Positions 1-9,842 are shown, counted from the first letter of the stretch. The stretch is DNA of 64,000 bases from Alphaproteobacteria bacterium US3C007 (GCA_034423775.1 CP139918.1:1798001-1862000); one strand, 5' to 3'. Notes: generated by a model not told the origin, from the sequence alone. Numbers and translations: made by a program.

Positions 1-39
1 TCACCTTTTCGATAAATCAACTGGAGAAAGACTCAACTC

Positions 40-1182
40 ATGACCGAATCTGCCACTTTAGAATTGACACAGAAACAAGCGGATGCGCGACACGTGAAAC
101 GATCTGACTACGCCAGTTGTACGGTTGCTTTCATTGACTGCAAAAAACCTGGTTCCCACTTAAAAGAGAATTACTCGATCATTGGACCGGGCGTAAGTTC
201 GTCAAACGATCAGGTGGTAAATCTACCCGAGCCGCATGGCTTTAATGTGGGTGCAGCTGCAATGCCAAGTGGGATTACCAACAATCTTCACATTCATTTC
301 ACAGCAGAGGTGTTCGTCGTTCAAAAAGGTAGTTGGACCTTCCGATGGGGAGCACATGGCGAACATAGCTTTGAAGCTTCGGAAGGTGACGTTCTGTCTG
401 TACCGACTTGGATCTTCCGTGGGTTTACCAATACCGGCACCGATGATGGTTGGATTTTTACAATGCTTGGTGGCGACAATACGGGCGGTGTGGTTTTCCA
501 CCCCGACATTATGATTGAGGCTGCGGAATACGGGCTGTTTATTTCGAAAAATAACACTCTGATTGATACCTCCAAGGGCGATCCGGTACCTGCTGAAGGT
601 GAAACAATCCCGCCGATGCCAGCCGAAGATTTGGCCGCAATCAGAGACATTTCACCGAGCGAGATGACCAAGCGTATTGTTGCTGAGTCCGACCGCGATT
701 TTCGTCCGGCCTTTATCGATGCAGGACTCCCAAATTGTGGCGCCGAAATTGCACCTATTCTTGGATATGGCATCAGCCAGAATCGTGACCATAATCCCAG
801 AATTACAAATCCGCATACGTTTTCAATGGAATGGCTAAAGATGCAAGCCGGCCAAACAGTCAGTCCTTTTGTTCTTGATGAAAAAATGGTGTTGATAATA
901 AGATATGGTTCCGTGCGTCTGTACTTAAATGAAGGTAGTGACGTGTCTGTTGATCTCAACGCTTGGGAGACCTATTCAATCCCGGCGGGCGTTGTTCGTA
1001 GATTTCAATGTCTAGGCGACGACGCGGTTGAGGTTCTCATTGTTGTATCTGGAGATCACCGAAAATGGCCGCGCTTCCGGCCTGAGGTTCTTGACGCGGC
1101 ATGGAAAGACGGGAAAGCCCTGGATGCAGGCGGATTTGTGGCAAAGGCTTCGCTGTTGCCCAACTATGGCTGGGCTGGATAA
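40..1182 (+). CDS. Bicupin protein, dioxygenase-like
   Basis: This 380-residue cytoplasmic protein has two cupin barrels, the architecture of gentisate- or quercetin-type dioxygenases. The first barrel (about residues 75-135) carries H84, H86 and E90, a plausible metal-binding set. The second (about 265-335) keeps the strand pattern but lacks the histidines, so it is probably structural. A GGAGAAAG ribosome site precedes the ATG. It is the first visible gene of an eight-gene same-strand run, and its stop lies two bases before the next start, so it is surely co-transcribed with the aldolase that follows. The substrate is unknown; the operon suggests a hydroxy- or oxo-acid. A ring-opening dioxygenase or an isomerase are both possible. 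Confidence 0.75.
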   Translation: MTESATLELTQKQADARHVKRSDYASCTVAFIDCKKPGSHLKENYSIIGPGVSSSNDQVVNLPEPHGFNVGAAAMPSGITNNLHIHFTAEVFVVQKGSWTFRWGAHGEHSFEASEGDVLSVPTWIFRGFTNTGTDDGWIFTMLGGDNTGGVVFHPDIMIEAAEYGLFISKNNTLIDTSKGDPVPAEGETIPPMPAEDLAAIRDISPSEMTKRIVAESDRDFRPAFIDAGLPNCGAEIAPILGYGISQNRDHNPRITNPHTFSMEWLKMQAGQTVSPFVLDEKMVLIIRYGSVRLYLNEGSDVSVDLNAWETYSIPAGVVRRFQCLGDDAVEVLIVVSGDHRKWPRFRPEVLDAAWKDGKALDAGGFVAKASLLPNYGWAG

Positions 1183-1184
1183 TT

Positions 1185-1976
1185 ATGCGTTCAAATAAGG
1201 TGAAAGACCGGATTACGACAGGTAAGACGATTGTAAACGCATGGCTAGCTATCCCATCAAGCTACTCTGCGGAAGGGATGGGCCAGGCCGGGTTTCATTC
1301 TGTTACTGTCGATATGCAACATGGGATGCTGGGATTTTCGGATGCGTTGCATATGCTGCAGGCGATATCAGCAACACCAGCAACACCACTGGTTCGCGTG
1401 CCGGAACTCAACAAAGCGTCGATTATGCGCCTTTTGGATGCAGGTGCCTATGGCATCATTTGCCCCATGATCTCGACAGCAGATGATGCGCGAGCGCTCG
1501 TTGCAGCATGCCGTTATCCGCCAATCGGTGAGCGAAGCTTTGGACCAGCGCGCGGCCTACTTTATGGCGGGCTAGATTATGTTGCCAAAGCCAATGACGT
1601 TATTATGGCGATTCCTATGATTGAAACTCTTGATGGCGTTGAAAACATCGATGAAATTTTGGACGTAACAGGCATCGATATGATTTACATTGGGCCAAAT
1701 GATCTGGCCTTCTCCATGGAGGGATCGCTGGAGTTTCCAAGATCCGAGTCCGAGGCGGCGATCTCATTTATTCTTGAACGTGCGCAGAACAAAGGGTGCC
1801 CTACTGGGATTTTTTGCAGTGATGTTGGAGAGGCAAAGCGCCGAGTTGAGCAAGGCTTCAATTTGGTCACACCCGGGAACGACTTCAATAATCTAATACA
1901 GAGCAGCGTTTCGGCCGTTCGCGGTGTGTTAGGAGCATACACTGATAGCTCAGGGCTGTCTAACGATGGATACTGA
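1185..1976 (+). CDS. HpcH/HpaI aldolase family protein
   Basis: This is a 263-residue class II, metal-dependent aldolase of the HpcH/HpaI family, which cleaves 4-hydroxy-2-oxo acids to pyruvate plus an aldehyde. Family signatures are the substrate-loop stretch VDMQHGMLGF near residue 45, the metal-side segment IPMIETLDGVENIDEIL and the IDMIYIGPNDLA segment with its acidic ligand. I chose the ATG at 1185, which follows the cupin stop; a longer frame from 1101 would lie inside the cupin gene. It probably cleaves an intermediate made by its neighbours, but the actual substrate cannot be read from the sequence. Confidence 0.88.
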   Translation: MRSNKVKDRITTGKTIVNAWLAIPSSYSAEGMGQAGFHSVTVDMQHGMLGFSDALHMLQAISATPATPLVRVPELNKASIMRLLDAGAYGIICPMISTADDARALVAACRYPPIGERSFGPARGLLYGGLDYVAKANDVIMAIPMIETLDGVENIDEILDVTGIDMIYIGPNDLAFSMEGSLEFPRSESEAAISFILERAQNKGCPTGIFCSDVGEAKRRVEQGFNLVTPGNDFNNLIQSSVSAVRGVLGAYTDSSGLSNDGY

Positions 1977-1980
1977 TAGC

Positions 1981-2670
1981 ATGATATCAAAACAATGGTT
2001 TTTGCTGCCGGGTACGTTGTGTACAGGTGAGGTATTTTTGCCTTTTCTTAATGCACTTGGCGTATCTCAAAGCCAAAGAACTGTAATTCCTATTCGTTAT
2101 CAGTCAGTTGATGAATATGAACGCCTCCTCACAGAGGACGTGCCCCCAGGTTCGGTTGTGTGTGGCTTTTCTCTGGGTGCAGGCGTAGCAGCCCATCTGG
2201 CCGACAGGCTGGATATTGGCCTGCTGGTTTTGTTCGGAGTGAACCCACATGCCGATGATCCTGAGAAATACCAATTGCGCCGCGATCTTGAAAATGACGT
2301 GCTAGCGCATGGTGGGCGAAAAGCCATGTCCGCCCGTGTCCCAGAAATTCACGGTATGAATGCGGAAATTGTGTTGGAAACGATCCTCGATATGGCTGAA
2401 GCATGTGGACCTTACATATCTAAGCAAACCACCTTAGCCCTTGAACGACCAGGCGCGTGCTCTGCCCTTGCGAATGCCAGATACCCAGTTCTTGCGCTGA
2501 CAGGTAGTGAAGATAGAATGACACCTTTTTCTCTCGCGAAGGATGCAGCCGGTGCAGCACTAAATGGGACGGTTACCTGTCTTGCGGGGCTGGGTCATTA
2601 TGCATTGTTAGAAGATCCACACGCCTGCAAAGCGGTTTTGGAATTGTATCTAGAGGAGCTAATCAAATGA
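1981..2670 (+). CDS. Alpha/beta-fold hydrolase
   Basis: A 229-residue alpha/beta hydrolase. The nucleophile elbow is G-F-S-L-G, the acid is probably the Asp in GSEDRMTP, and the His is in GLGHYALLEDP near the C-terminus, so the catalytic triad is complete. No signal peptide is seen. The start is uncertain: ATG 1981 lies four bases after the previous stop, while an in-frame ATG at 1966 would overlap it by 11 bases. Its stop overlaps the next start (ATGA). In this operon it could hydrolyse an ester or lactone entering the pathway; that role is inferred from context only. Confidence 0.8.
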   Translation: MISKQWFLLPGTLCTGEVFLPFLNALGVSQSQRTVIPIRYQSVDEYERLLTEDVPPGSVVCGFSLGAGVAAHLADRLDIGLLVLFGVNPHADDPEKYQLRRDLENDVLAHGGRKAMSARVPEIHGMNAEIVLETILDMAEACGPYISKQTTLALERPGACSALANARYPVLALTGSEDRMTPFSLAKDAAGAALNGTVTCLAGLGHYALLEDPHACKAVLELYLEELIK

Positions 2671-3371
2671 ATGACTGTATGTCAGAACTTTTTGAACTCT
2701 TGAAATCCGTTGACACTCCAACCGTTTGCAACGCGATTGAAGTGGCTCAGGGCAAACGAGGTTTTAACCGCTTTACACGTGGCACCATGCAGCATTCCAA
2801 ACCTGGCGATCCCGCTATTGTCGGATTTGCGCGCACTGCCAAGATTTCTGGTCTTGCTCCGCCTATTGAACCCGAAGAGGTCATCCGGGCGCGCCGTATG
2901 GACTATTTCCGTTTGATGGCGGGCGGAAGTGGGCCCACCGTCGCGGTCGTCGAAGATGTCGACTATCCCAATTGTATCGCTGGCTGGTGGGGTGAGGTGC
3001 ATGTTGCCGTTCACAAGGGATTAGGTTTACAGGGAGCCGTCACGAATGGCGTGGTGCGCGATCTTGATGTGATTGATGACGGATTTCCAGTTCTGGCAGG
3101 TTCGATCGGACCGAGCCATGGTTACGTGCATGTTGTCGAAATCGGGACTAGTGTGAGCATTTTGGGGATGCATGTTTCACAGGGTGAACTCATACATGCA
3201 GACCGCCATGGCGCGTTGGTAATCCCAGAAGAAGTCATACTTAACCTGAAGCAGGCTATCGAAACTGTTATCGAAAACGAATCCATTGTGTTGATTCCCG
3301 CGCGCGCGCCAGGTTTCAATATCGAAAAGCTCGAAGAGGCCTGGAAAAAATTTGAGCAGGCGAGAACCTGA
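2667..3371 (+). CDS. RraA-like / 4-hydroxy-4-methyl-2-oxoglutarate aldolase family
   Basis: A 234-residue protein of the RraA/HMG-aldolase family. The hallmark segments are VTNGVVRDLDVID, with the Arg-Asp pair that binds substrate and metal, and HADRHGALVIP close to the C-terminus. Members are either class II aldolases or decarboxylases for 4-carboxy-4-hydroxy-2-oxo acids, or the RNase E inhibitor RraA. Placement between an alpha/beta hydrolase and a hydroxyacid dehydrogenase favours a catabolic aldolase or decarboxylase role. It is the second aldolase-type enzyme of the operon and is translationally coupled on both sides. Confidence 0.85.
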   Translation: MNDCMSELFELLKSVDTPTVCNAIEVAQGKRGFNRFTRGTMQHSKPGDPAIVGFARTAKISGLAPPIEPEEVIRARRMDYFRLMAGGSGPTVAVVEDVDYPNCIAGWWGEVHVAVHKGLGLQGAVTNGVVRDLDVIDDGFPVLAGSIGPSHGYVHVVEIGTSVSILGMHVSQGELIHADRHGALVIPEEVILNLKQAIETVIENESIVLIPARAPGFNIEKLEEAWKKFEQART

Positions 3372-4340
3372 GTGTTGGAAAATCAGACACCGAAGATTCG
3401 TGTGACACGCAAACTTACGTTTAGCGTTGAACAGCGTTTGAAAGAGAACTTCGATGTTGTCTTCAATCCAGACGACGCACCACTGGCTCGCGATGAGTTG
3501 TACAAATCAATGCAAGAATATGACGCGTTGGTCGTCACCGTTAGCGATCAAGTTGAAGCGGAAATGCTGCAGTGCTCGTCTCGTCGAGTCGGCATGATTG
3601 CGAATGTCGGAGTCGGGTTTAGCAACATCGATACCGACGTTGCTCGAGCTATGGGCATCGCCGTTTCTAATACACCAGATGTCCTCACCGATGCCACGGC
3701 GGATATCGCAATGTTTCTTATTCTTGCGGCAACACGACATACATTTTGTGCAGAGCGGACGCTTCGCACTAACGAGTGGACCGGATTCTCAATCGTCGAT
3801 GGGTTAGGGGCCAGTATCCAAGGCAAAACGCTAGGCATAGTCGGAATGGGGCGCATTGGCCGTGCGACCGCGCGCCGAGCTGCTTTGGGATTTGGAATGA
3901 AGGTTATCTATTATAACCGTTCCCCTGTACCCGATATAGATCCTGATTTTCTGCCATTGAAAAGCATCGAAGCGGTCATGTCTCAGGCGGACGTCGTTAG
4001 TGTCCATGTGCCAGGTGGTAGCCTTTCACCTCCAATCACTGCATCGCATATCGCGTCTATGAAGCCGACGGCCTATCTAGTGAATACCGCACGCGGTGAC
4101 AGTATCGATCAAGAAGCCCTTGTAGACGCCCTGGTTGCAGGCCGTATTGCCGGTGCTGGTCTTGACGTCTTCGCGGATGAACCACGAGTTCCTGATCAAC
4201 TGCGAAAACTCGAGAATGTCTCGCTCTTGCCGCATATTGGTTCGGCGACCTATGAAGTGCGCACTGCAATGGGAATCATGGCCGCAGAAAATATTGAAGC
4301 CTTTTTCTCGGGTGCAGACTTACCAAATAGGGTCGTTTGA
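3372..4340 (+). CDS. D-isomer-specific 2-hydroxyacid dehydrogenase
   Basis: A 322-residue NAD(P)-dependent 2-hydroxyacid dehydrogenase. The nucleotide-binding motif is GIVGMGRIGRAT, and the catalytic residues are visible as Arg in NTARGD, Glu in ADEP and His in LLPHIGSAT. The start is GTG directly after the upstream stop, with no spacer, which implies translational coupling. In the threonate/erythronate (Otn) pathways the first step is oxidation of the tetronate by a dehydrogenase, usually of the beta-hydroxyacid family. Here the neighbouring dehydrogenase is of the D-2-hydroxyacid type, which would fit oxidation at C2 followed by the OtnI-like isomerase; that link is inference. Confidence 0.87.
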   Translation: MLENQTPKIRVTRKLTFSVEQRLKENFDVVFNPDDAPLARDELYKSMQEYDALVVTVSDQVEAEMLQCSSRRVGMIANVGVGFSNIDTDVARAMGIAVSNTPDVLTDATADIAMFLILAATRHTFCAERTLRTNEWTGFSIVDGLGASIQGKTLGIVGMGRIGRATARRAALGFGMKVIYYNRSPVPDIDPDFLPLKSIEAVMSQADVVSVHVPGGSLSPPITASHIASMKPTAYLVNTARGDSIDQEALVDALVAGRIAGAGLDVFADEPRVPDQLRKLENVSLLPHIGSATYEVRTAMGIMAAENIEAFFSGADLPNRVV

Positions 4341-4342
4341 AA

Positions 4343-5641
4343 ATGCCCAAACCAATTCTTGGAATAATTGCGGACGATTTTACCGGTGGTACGGATATCG
4401 CCTCGATGTTGCGTCACGGTGGTATGCAGGTCGTTCAAACCATTGGGCCACCCCAGCCATGGTTTCCGGTTGATGCTGATGCTCTGGTTATTGCCCTCAA
4501 GACCCGCTCGGTTCTTGTTGATGATGCAATCTCCCAGTCCTTATCGGCTTTACAATCCTTGCTAGATATGGGGGTTCAATGCGTCCAGTTCAAATACTGT
4601 TCGACCTTTGATTCCACTCCTGAAGGCAACATTGGTCCGGTCAGTGACGCGCTTGCAGATGCATTGGGTTGTGGTCTTGTTGCACATGTTCCCGCGCTTC
4701 CGGTCAATGGTCGATCGGTCTTCAAAGGCCACCTTTTCGTCGGCAATGCGCTTTTGAGTGCATCTGGTATGGAAAATCATCCACTGAACCCCATGACCGA
4801 CGCAAATTTGGTCAGCTGGTTGGGACTGCAGACGGACCGCAGAGTCGGACTGATAGAACATGCTGATATTAAAGCTGGTCCGATCCGTGTTTGCGAGAAA
4901 ATGACAAACTTAAGAAAAGATGGAACACGCCACGTCATTGGGGATGCTATCGACGGAGCAGATCTGCGCATTTGGGCAGAGGTCTTACAAAACTTCGAGT
5001 TTTTCGCAGGTGGCTCAGGATTAGCTAAGCCACTTGCTCAGGTTTTTGCGGAGGCGGGAAGGTACGTACCGACCAATGTTCCATTAAGCAATGAGCAGCA
5101 TACCGGGGAGGGCCATACGCTCATCCTTGCAGGAAGCTGTTCGGCTACCACACTGCGTCAGATTGAGTGCTTTCGAGATGCTGGCGGATACATCTTGCAG
5201 ATTGATCCCATATCTTTGAACGACGGTAGCCAAACAAGCAATGATTTAGCAAATCAAGCAGCTGACGCATTGCTTCATGGACCAGTATTAATCCATAGTT
5301 CTGGAGATCCTGAATACGTCAAAAGCGTGCAAGACACACTCGGCTCGGATCGAGCAGGAAAGATAGTTGAAGAGATTCTTTCTGAATTGGCGAGCACTCT
5401 TGCGACCGAGCCTCAGACCGGTCAGATTATCGTTGCAGGAGGGGAAACCTCTGGTGCAGTTGTTTCTGCGCTCGACGTTGCCGCATTACGGATCGGATCC
5501 GAGATTGATCCTGGTGTACCGTGGACGATGGCGCTGGGTGCATCAGGCCGCCCGATACTCCCGGTTGCCCTGAAATCAGGCAATTTCGGTGGTGATGATT
5601 TTTTCGTCAGAGCAGATTCTATTATTCAGGCAAAAACATGA
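4343..5641 (+). CDS. otnK: DUF1537 four-carbon acid sugar kinase (OtnK-like)
   Basis: A 432-residue kinase of the DUF1537 family, whose members phosphorylate 3-oxo-tetronates or related four-carbon acid sugars with ATP. The N-terminal GIIADDFTGGTDIA motif holds the conserved Asp pair, and the C-terminal IIVAGGETSGAV segment is the nucleotide-binding side. ATG 4343 fits better than the overlapping TTG at 4337. With the following aldolase and isomerase it forms the otnK-otnC-otnI triad known from tetronate catabolism. The exact stereochemistry of the substrate (threonate or erythronate, D or L) cannot be decided here. Confidence 0.87.
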   Translation: MPKPILGIIADDFTGGTDIASMLRHGGMQVVQTIGPPQPWFPVDADALVIALKTRSVLVDDAISQSLSALQSLLDMGVQCVQFKYCSTFDSTPEGNIGPVSDALADALGCGLVAHVPALPVNGRSVFKGHLFVGNALLSASGMENHPLNPMTDANLVSWLGLQTDRRVGLIEHADIKAGPIRVCEKMTNLRKDGTRHVIGDAIDGADLRIWAEVLQNFEFFAGGSGLAKPLAQVFAEAGRYVPTNVPLSNEQHTGEGHTLILAGSCSATTLRQIECFRDAGGYILQIDPISLNDGSQTSNDLANQAADALLHGPVLIHSSGDPEYVKSVQDTLGSDRAGKIVEEILSELASTLATEPQTGQIIVAGGETSGAVVSALDVAALRIGSEIDPGVPWTMALGASGRPILPVALKSGNFGGDDFFVRADSIIQAKT

Positions 5642-6279
5642 ACGAAATTAAATTACGCGAATCCATCTGCATGCTAGCTGCGTCTTTGTTTCGGCGTGGG
5701 CTAACACATGGAAGCACCGGAAATATCTCGGCGCGGACTGACGATGGCGGGCTTTTGGTATCTCCCACAGGATGCAGCTTTGGGCGGTTAGACCCCGCCC
5801 GGCTTGCCCGGTTTGATGCGAAAGGTCGCCACATCGATGGTGATCTACCGACAAAAGAGATGCCGCTGCATCAGGCCTTTTATGAAACCCGCAACAGTGC
5901 GGGGGCAGTTGTCCACCTGCATTCATGCCATTCGGTTGCCTTGTCTCTCATGCACGATACGGATGAAGATGATTTTCTTCCTCACCTGACGCCCTATGCA
6001 ATCATTCAATTGGGCCGGGTAAAGCTTTTGCCGTTTTTTCTGCCTGGTGATCCTGAGCTAGGGAAAGCCGTGCGCGGACTTGCTGGAAAAAGAAGCGCTG
6101 TCATGCTGGCCAACCACGGACCGGTCGTGGCTGGTAAAGATGTCGAAGCCGCCTGCAACGCCATTGAGGAATTGGAGGCCACTGCAAAGTTAGTAATGTT
6201 AACCAAACACTTACCGGTTTCTACATTAACCGATCGTCAGGTGCAGGCTATTATAACAAAATTTGATGTTGAGTGGTAA
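5638..6279 (+). CDS. otnC: Class II aldolase/adducin family, 3-oxo-tetronate 4-phosphate decarboxylase-like
   Basis: A 213-residue zinc-dependent class II aldolase/adducin-family protein. HLHSCHSV provides the metal-binding histidines and LANHGPVVAGKD is the typical third-ligand segment. In the Otn pathway this family decarboxylates 3-oxo-tetronate 4-phosphate to dihydroxyacetone phosphate. The start overlaps the kinase stop by four bases. Placement between an OtnK-like kinase and an OtnI-like isomerase supports the specific assignment over generic fuculose-phosphate aldolase. Confidence 0.83.
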   Translation: MNEIKLRESICMLAASLFRRGLTHGSTGNISARTDDGGLLVSPTGCSFGRLDPARLARFDAKGRHIDGDLPTKEMPLHQAFYETRNSAGAVVHLHSCHSVALSLMHDTDEDDFLPHLTPYAIIQLGRVKLLPFFLPGDPELGKAVRGLAGKRSAVMLANHGPVVAGKDVEAACNAIEELEATAKLVMLTKHLPVSTLTDRQVQAIITKFDVEW

Positions 6280-6283
6280 AAAA

Positions 6284-7051
6284 ATGAGGTTCTCTGCGAA
6301 TTTGGGCTTTCTATGGAATGAGATTTGGTTACCTGATGCGATAAGAGCGGCGAAACGTGCCGGATTTGACGCTGTCGAATGTCATTGGCCTTACGATATT
6401 GCCGCTCGCGATGTGCGCAAAGCCCTCTCCGAAACCGGACTAACAATGCTTGGCCTGAATACACGGCGTGGTAATGTCGACATCGGTGAGATGGGCCTTG
6501 CGGCTGTTCCGGGTCGCGTGCAAGAGGCTTGCCTTCATGCCGACGAAGCGCTTGCTTATGCGCGTGATATCGGTGCACGGATGGTCCATGTGATGGCAGG
6601 GAATGCTGATGGCCAGGAAGCCGAAGATACATTTGTTCATACCTTGCTCCGGGTTGGTCAAAAGGCTGCAAAACATGACCAGATGATACTGATCGAACCA
6701 CTAAATGCTTATGATGCGCCTGGGTATTTTTTAAAAACAACGCCTCAAGCCGTCAAAATACTGCGCAGAGTTGGACTCACGAATGTAAGGCTGATGTTTG
6801 ATTGTTATCATGTGGGTCGAACCGAAGGTGATGTCGAGACGCGCCTGCAAGATGTGTTTGCCTATATTGGACATATTCAATTCGCCGCAGTTCCCGACCG
6901 AGGAGAGCCGTTGCATGGGACCTTCGATTTCCTAAGATTTATTAAGCGCCTTGAAGGTTTGGGATGGGATGCGCCATTAGGCGCGGAATACAAGCCTGTT
7001 GCCTCAACAGAGGAAAGCCTTGGTTGGCTCAAATCGTTACGCGCAAAATGA
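6284..7051 (+). CDS. otnI: Hydroxypyruvate isomerase-like TIM-barrel protein (OtnI-like)
   Basis: A 255-residue xylose-isomerase-like TIM barrel of the hydroxypyruvate isomerase family (Hyi/OtnI), which interconverts 2-oxo- and 3-oxo-tetronates. Family segments include FSANLGFLWNE at the N-terminus, a metal-binding LIEPLNAYDAPGYFL and MFDCYHVGRTEGD. I chose ATG 6284, which begins the conserved strand; in-frame starts at 6263 and 6266 would overlap the aldolase. It is the last gene of the run and no strong terminator follows. Confidence 0.82.
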   Translation: MRFSANLGFLWNEIWLPDAIRAAKRAGFDAVECHWPYDIAARDVRKALSETGLTMLGLNTRRGNVDIGEMGLAAVPGRVQEACLHADEALAYARDIGARMVHVMAGNADGQEAEDTFVHTLLRVGQKAAKHDQMILIEPLNAYDAPGYFLKTTPQAVKILRRVGLTNVRLMFDCYHVGRTEGDVETRLQDVFAYIGHIQFAAVPDRGEPLHGTFDFLRFIKRLEGLGWDAPLGAEYKPVASTEESLGWLKSLRAK

Positions 7052-7571
7052 TCTAGGAAAAGACGTTTAACAACTGATCTGTTTCTAGCAGTTTTTTAAC
7101 AATTCTTGAGCCGCTCGATTAAAGTCAGCGCGTTTCCGAACAATTTATAAATCCTCCAAGCGTTTATTTCGCAATCCAACCTAACTTTTGGAAATCTGAT
7201 GGAGTAGGCTGAAAATCGAGTTAGCCATCGAGAGAGCTTAAACATAACCTCCGCAGTTTGTGAATTAGGTCAAGGCATTTGCTACAGTCTACGTCAATCT
7301 CGGAGCATCTACCCTCGTAGAACCATGGGGTTCTTCGCTCAAGTAGCGTTTCTTGTGCTGCGAGTGCGCTCAGCAAAGACTCGATACTTTTGCTTCGGGC
7401 TCTCAGCTGCCATCCGCTGCGTGATCATCTAACGGCTACTACGCGGACAAAGCAAGCATTAGAGAATTTTTAGCCAATGGCTACTTTTCCACGGCGACAC
7501 TTGCAGTGGAAATCACCAAGTTCCGCTTTGGGGTCAAATCCACCACAGCCAGACTGATTACATTGGCTAAT
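7052..7571. other. Intergenic region with one copy of a 39-bp repeat
   Basis: About 520 bases between the convergent tetronate and sugar-transport operons. No supportable gene is seen. The last third holds a 39-bp sequence repeated on the far side of the sugar operon. A short open frame over about 7444-7594 runs into the end of the transporter gene and resembles nothing I know, so it is not called. Confidence 0.6.
7405..7443. repeat. 39-bp repeat, left copy
   Basis: This sequence recurs at 15053-15091 in the same orientation with 37 of 39 bases identical. The two copies bracket the complete LacI-ABC-GH63 operon. The motif contains GATCATCTAACGGCTACT and a CTGC-rich part that also appears in degraded form near 15093-15118 and 57901. 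Confidence 0.85.
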
Positions 7572-8588
7572 CTAATGAATGGCCAGCCCGTCTGAATTGA
7601 AAGTGTGAAACAGATCGTTGGAGATGCGCAGACCAACTGAGTCACCGGGCCTTAAGGTCGAATTTCCATTTACACGTACCGTGATTTGCCCAGCGTCTTC
7701 ACACTTGAGGATCACGAATGTATCGGCGCCAAGGTATTCCAGCACATCGACCGTTCCGTCGATCAAACCTGCTCCGGGGTTGACCAATTCGATATGCTCC
7801 GGGCGGACACCAACCTTTGTCGCATTTTCAGGCAGTCTTATCCCATTCACTGCCGTGCTTGGGACGATGTTCATCCGAGGTGAGCCGATAAATTGAGCGA
7901 CGAACAAGTTGGCGGGGCGTTCATAAAGCTCGCGGGGGCTACCCACTTGAGCAATCTTGCCAAAATCAAGAACAACAATTCGGTCGGCCAGAGTCATTGC
8001 CTCGACCTGATCATGCGTCACGTAGATCATCGTTGATTGCAGGGTTTGGTGCAGCTTGGCGATTTCGTAGCGCATTTCGACCCGCAGGGCAGCATCAAGG
8101 TTCGATAACGGCTCATCGAACAGGAACGCGGTTGGATCACGGACGATTGAGCGGCCGATGGCGACGCGCTGACGTTGCCCGCCGGACAGGTCTTTGGGGC
8201 GACGGTCTAGGTAATCGTTAAGCTTCAAGACATGGGCGGCTTCTTTGACCTTGGCATCGACTTCGGCCTTTGGCAGCCCTGCGGATTTCAAAGGAAAGCC
8301 GACGTTATCGCGCACCGACATGTGCGGGTAGAGCGCGTAGGATTGGAAGACCATTGCCAGCCCCCTCTTGCTAGGCGACTCTGCTGTGGCGTCACGGTCC
8401 GCAATCATGATTTGCCCCCGCGACGTTTCCTCCAGCCCGGCTATCATCCGCAGAAGTGTAGATTTTCCGCATCCGGACGGACCAACGAAAATGACGAATT
8501 CGCCATCTTCAATCTCAAGATCTACGCCCTTTATGACCTGAGTTGCGCCAAACCATTTCTCAACTGCATTTAGTTTGATTGACGACAT
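7572..8588 (-). CDS. Sugar ABC transporter ATP-binding protein (UgpC/MalK type)
   Basis: A 338-residue ATPase subunit. It has Walker [10 protein letters not shown], the signature LSGGQRQR, Walker [13 protein letters not shown] and the switch His in THDQVEAM, followed by a C-terminal MalK-type TOBE region from about residue 235. I chose the ATG at 8588; a frame from 8630 would add 14 residues unlike the family. The start overlaps the GH63-like gene stop by one base. It energises the two permeases of the same operon and is its last gene. Confidence 0.94.
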   Translation of the reverse strand: MSSIKLNAVEKWFGATQVIKGVDLEIEDGEFVIFVGPSGCGKSTLLRMIAGLEETSRGQIMIADRDATAESPSKRGLAMVFQSYALYPHMSVRDNVGFPLKSAGLPKAEVDAKVKEAAHVLKLNDYLDRRPKDLSGGQRQRVAIGRSIVRDPTAFLFDEPLSNLDAALRVEMRYEIAKLHQTLQSTMIYVTHDQVEAMTLADRIVVLDFGKIAQVGSPRELYERPANLFVAQFIGSPRMNIVPSTAVNGIRLPENATKVGVRPEHIELVNPGAGLIDGTVDVLEYLGADTFVILKCEDAGQITVRVNGNSTLRPGDSVGLRISNDLFHTFNSDGLAIH

Positions 8589-9841
8589 CAGGCGTTTCCT
8601 CGTTGGTTTTCTCGATTGTCCCCGGCCCATCCTAGCCAGACGGCCGCGGTCCAGGTGAATGTCTCTCCGCCTGCAGGTGTGCCATCCAGAGGGCTGTAGT
8701 ATTCCGCGAAACCGTTAAGCTCCATCAAGCGCGCGGTGTCATCACGGATACGCGCACCCAAATCGGTGACGCCTTGTTCCTCCATACCGGACCCAACGAG
8801 ATAGCTCATGATCGGCCATGTCGGTCCGCGCCAGTAACGCAGTGGTTCAAATCCTTCGCCCTCAGGGTCATAGCTCGCAAGCCCATAGCGGGCGGCGTTC
8901 AACATGCGGGCAATTGCCGGCAAAGCGCGTTCATGATTGAGGCCCGCATACCAACACAATGCGGAGGCATTCGAAAGGACACCGTTGAATGTAGCTGCGT
9001 GTACGTCGCGGCTGTCATATGCTGCAATTTCTGGGTTCCACAGGGTCTCTGCACCAGCTTCAAGGACCTCAATCCAGCCTTCGATTTCTGATACGCCTTC
9101 ACCAAAACGCCGGCCCATCGCGGCCATGTCCCGTTGTGCGCGCAGTAAGGTAAAGGTCATCGTGGGGTCGGCAACTCGGAAGGGGTTGATATCACGCAGT
9201 TTGTCCTGGTCCCAGTTAACCGATACTCCAAGCTGTACCAGTTTGAGATAGCGGTCATAGTCGTATTTTGTGGGGCGCATCGCGGGGTCGACATGGCTGG
9301 TGTCCCTGCGTGTGTAGTCGCCCACGTCATCGGCATTGATCGCTTTCATTGCACCATCCCAATCAGGGGCGTTGTCGCGACCGGCCTCCCAAGGATGGGT
9401 GACGCAGACCGCACCCTGATCTAGGCGCCAATCCATGAACCAGCGATGCCAAGCATTGAGCTTAGGCCAAATCGCGCGAGCGCGAGGTTCGCCGCTGGGG
9501 TCCATGGCCAGCATCTTGGCCATGAAGGTCGCCGCGACTGGTGGTTGGCTGATGCCAGATGAGGGGATTGGGCCACGCCCCTGCCAAACGTCTGGACCGG
9601 GAAAGTAACCGGGGTCAATACGGTGAAACAGAATATGCGGAAGCATTCCATCTTCCCATTGGCCTGACATTAGGGTTTCCAGTTCGGTCCATCCGCGATC
9701 AGGGTCAAACGTCGTAAACCCCCAGGCGGCAAAGGCGCTGTCCCAGTTCCACTGGTAGGGATAAAGCCCATGGGTCGGGAGCGTATAGCCCCCCTTGTCA
9801 TTCTTGCGCAGAACATCGCGGGCTTGTTCGTCTAACGTCAT
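8588..9841 (-). CDS. GH63-like glycosidase, glucosyl/mannosylglycerate hydrolase-like
   Basis: A 417-residue (alpha/alpha)6-barrel glycosidase. Its length, its start near [17 protein letters not shown] and the segments [14 protein letters not shown] (candidate acid), RYWRGPTWP and [10 protein letters not shown]...[10 protein letters not shown] match the small cytoplasmic GH63 enzymes that hydrolyse mannosylglycerate or glucosylglycerate. No signal peptide is seen, so it acts on imported substrate. It sits between the permeases and the ATPase of one operon, which ties it to the transported solute. Other GH63/GH37-like specificities, such as trehalose-type glucosides, remain possible. Confidence 0.75.
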   Translation of the reverse strand: MTLDEQARDVLRKNDKGGYTLPTHGLYPYQWNWDSAFAAWGFTTFDPDRGWTELETLMSGQWEDGMLPHILFHRIDPGYFPGPDVWQGRGPIPSSGISQPPVAATFMAKMLAMDPSGEPRARAIWPKLNAWHRWFMDWRLDQGAVCVTHPWEAGRDNAPDWDGAMKAINADDVGDYTRRDTSHVDPAMRPTKYDYDRYLKLVQLGVSVNWDQDKLRDINPFRVADPTMTFTLLRAQRDMAAMGRRFGEGVSEIEGWIEVLEAGAETLWNPEIAAYDSRDVHAATFNGVLSNASALCWYAGLNHERALPAIARMLNAARYGLASYDPEGEGFEPLRYWRGPTWPIMSYLVGSGMEEQGVTDLGARIRDDTARLMELNGFAEYYSPLDGTPAGGETFTWTAAVWLGWAGDNRENQRGNA

Positions 9842-9842
9842 A

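Noticed and set aside
321..959. Long antisense reading frame opposite the bicupin gene
   Set aside because: No family character; it is a shadow of the real gene, like most minus-strand frames in this operon.
7444..7594. Short open frame between the repeat and the ATPase gene end
   Set aside because: No start codon context, no family, and it runs into the coding sequence of the opposite strand.
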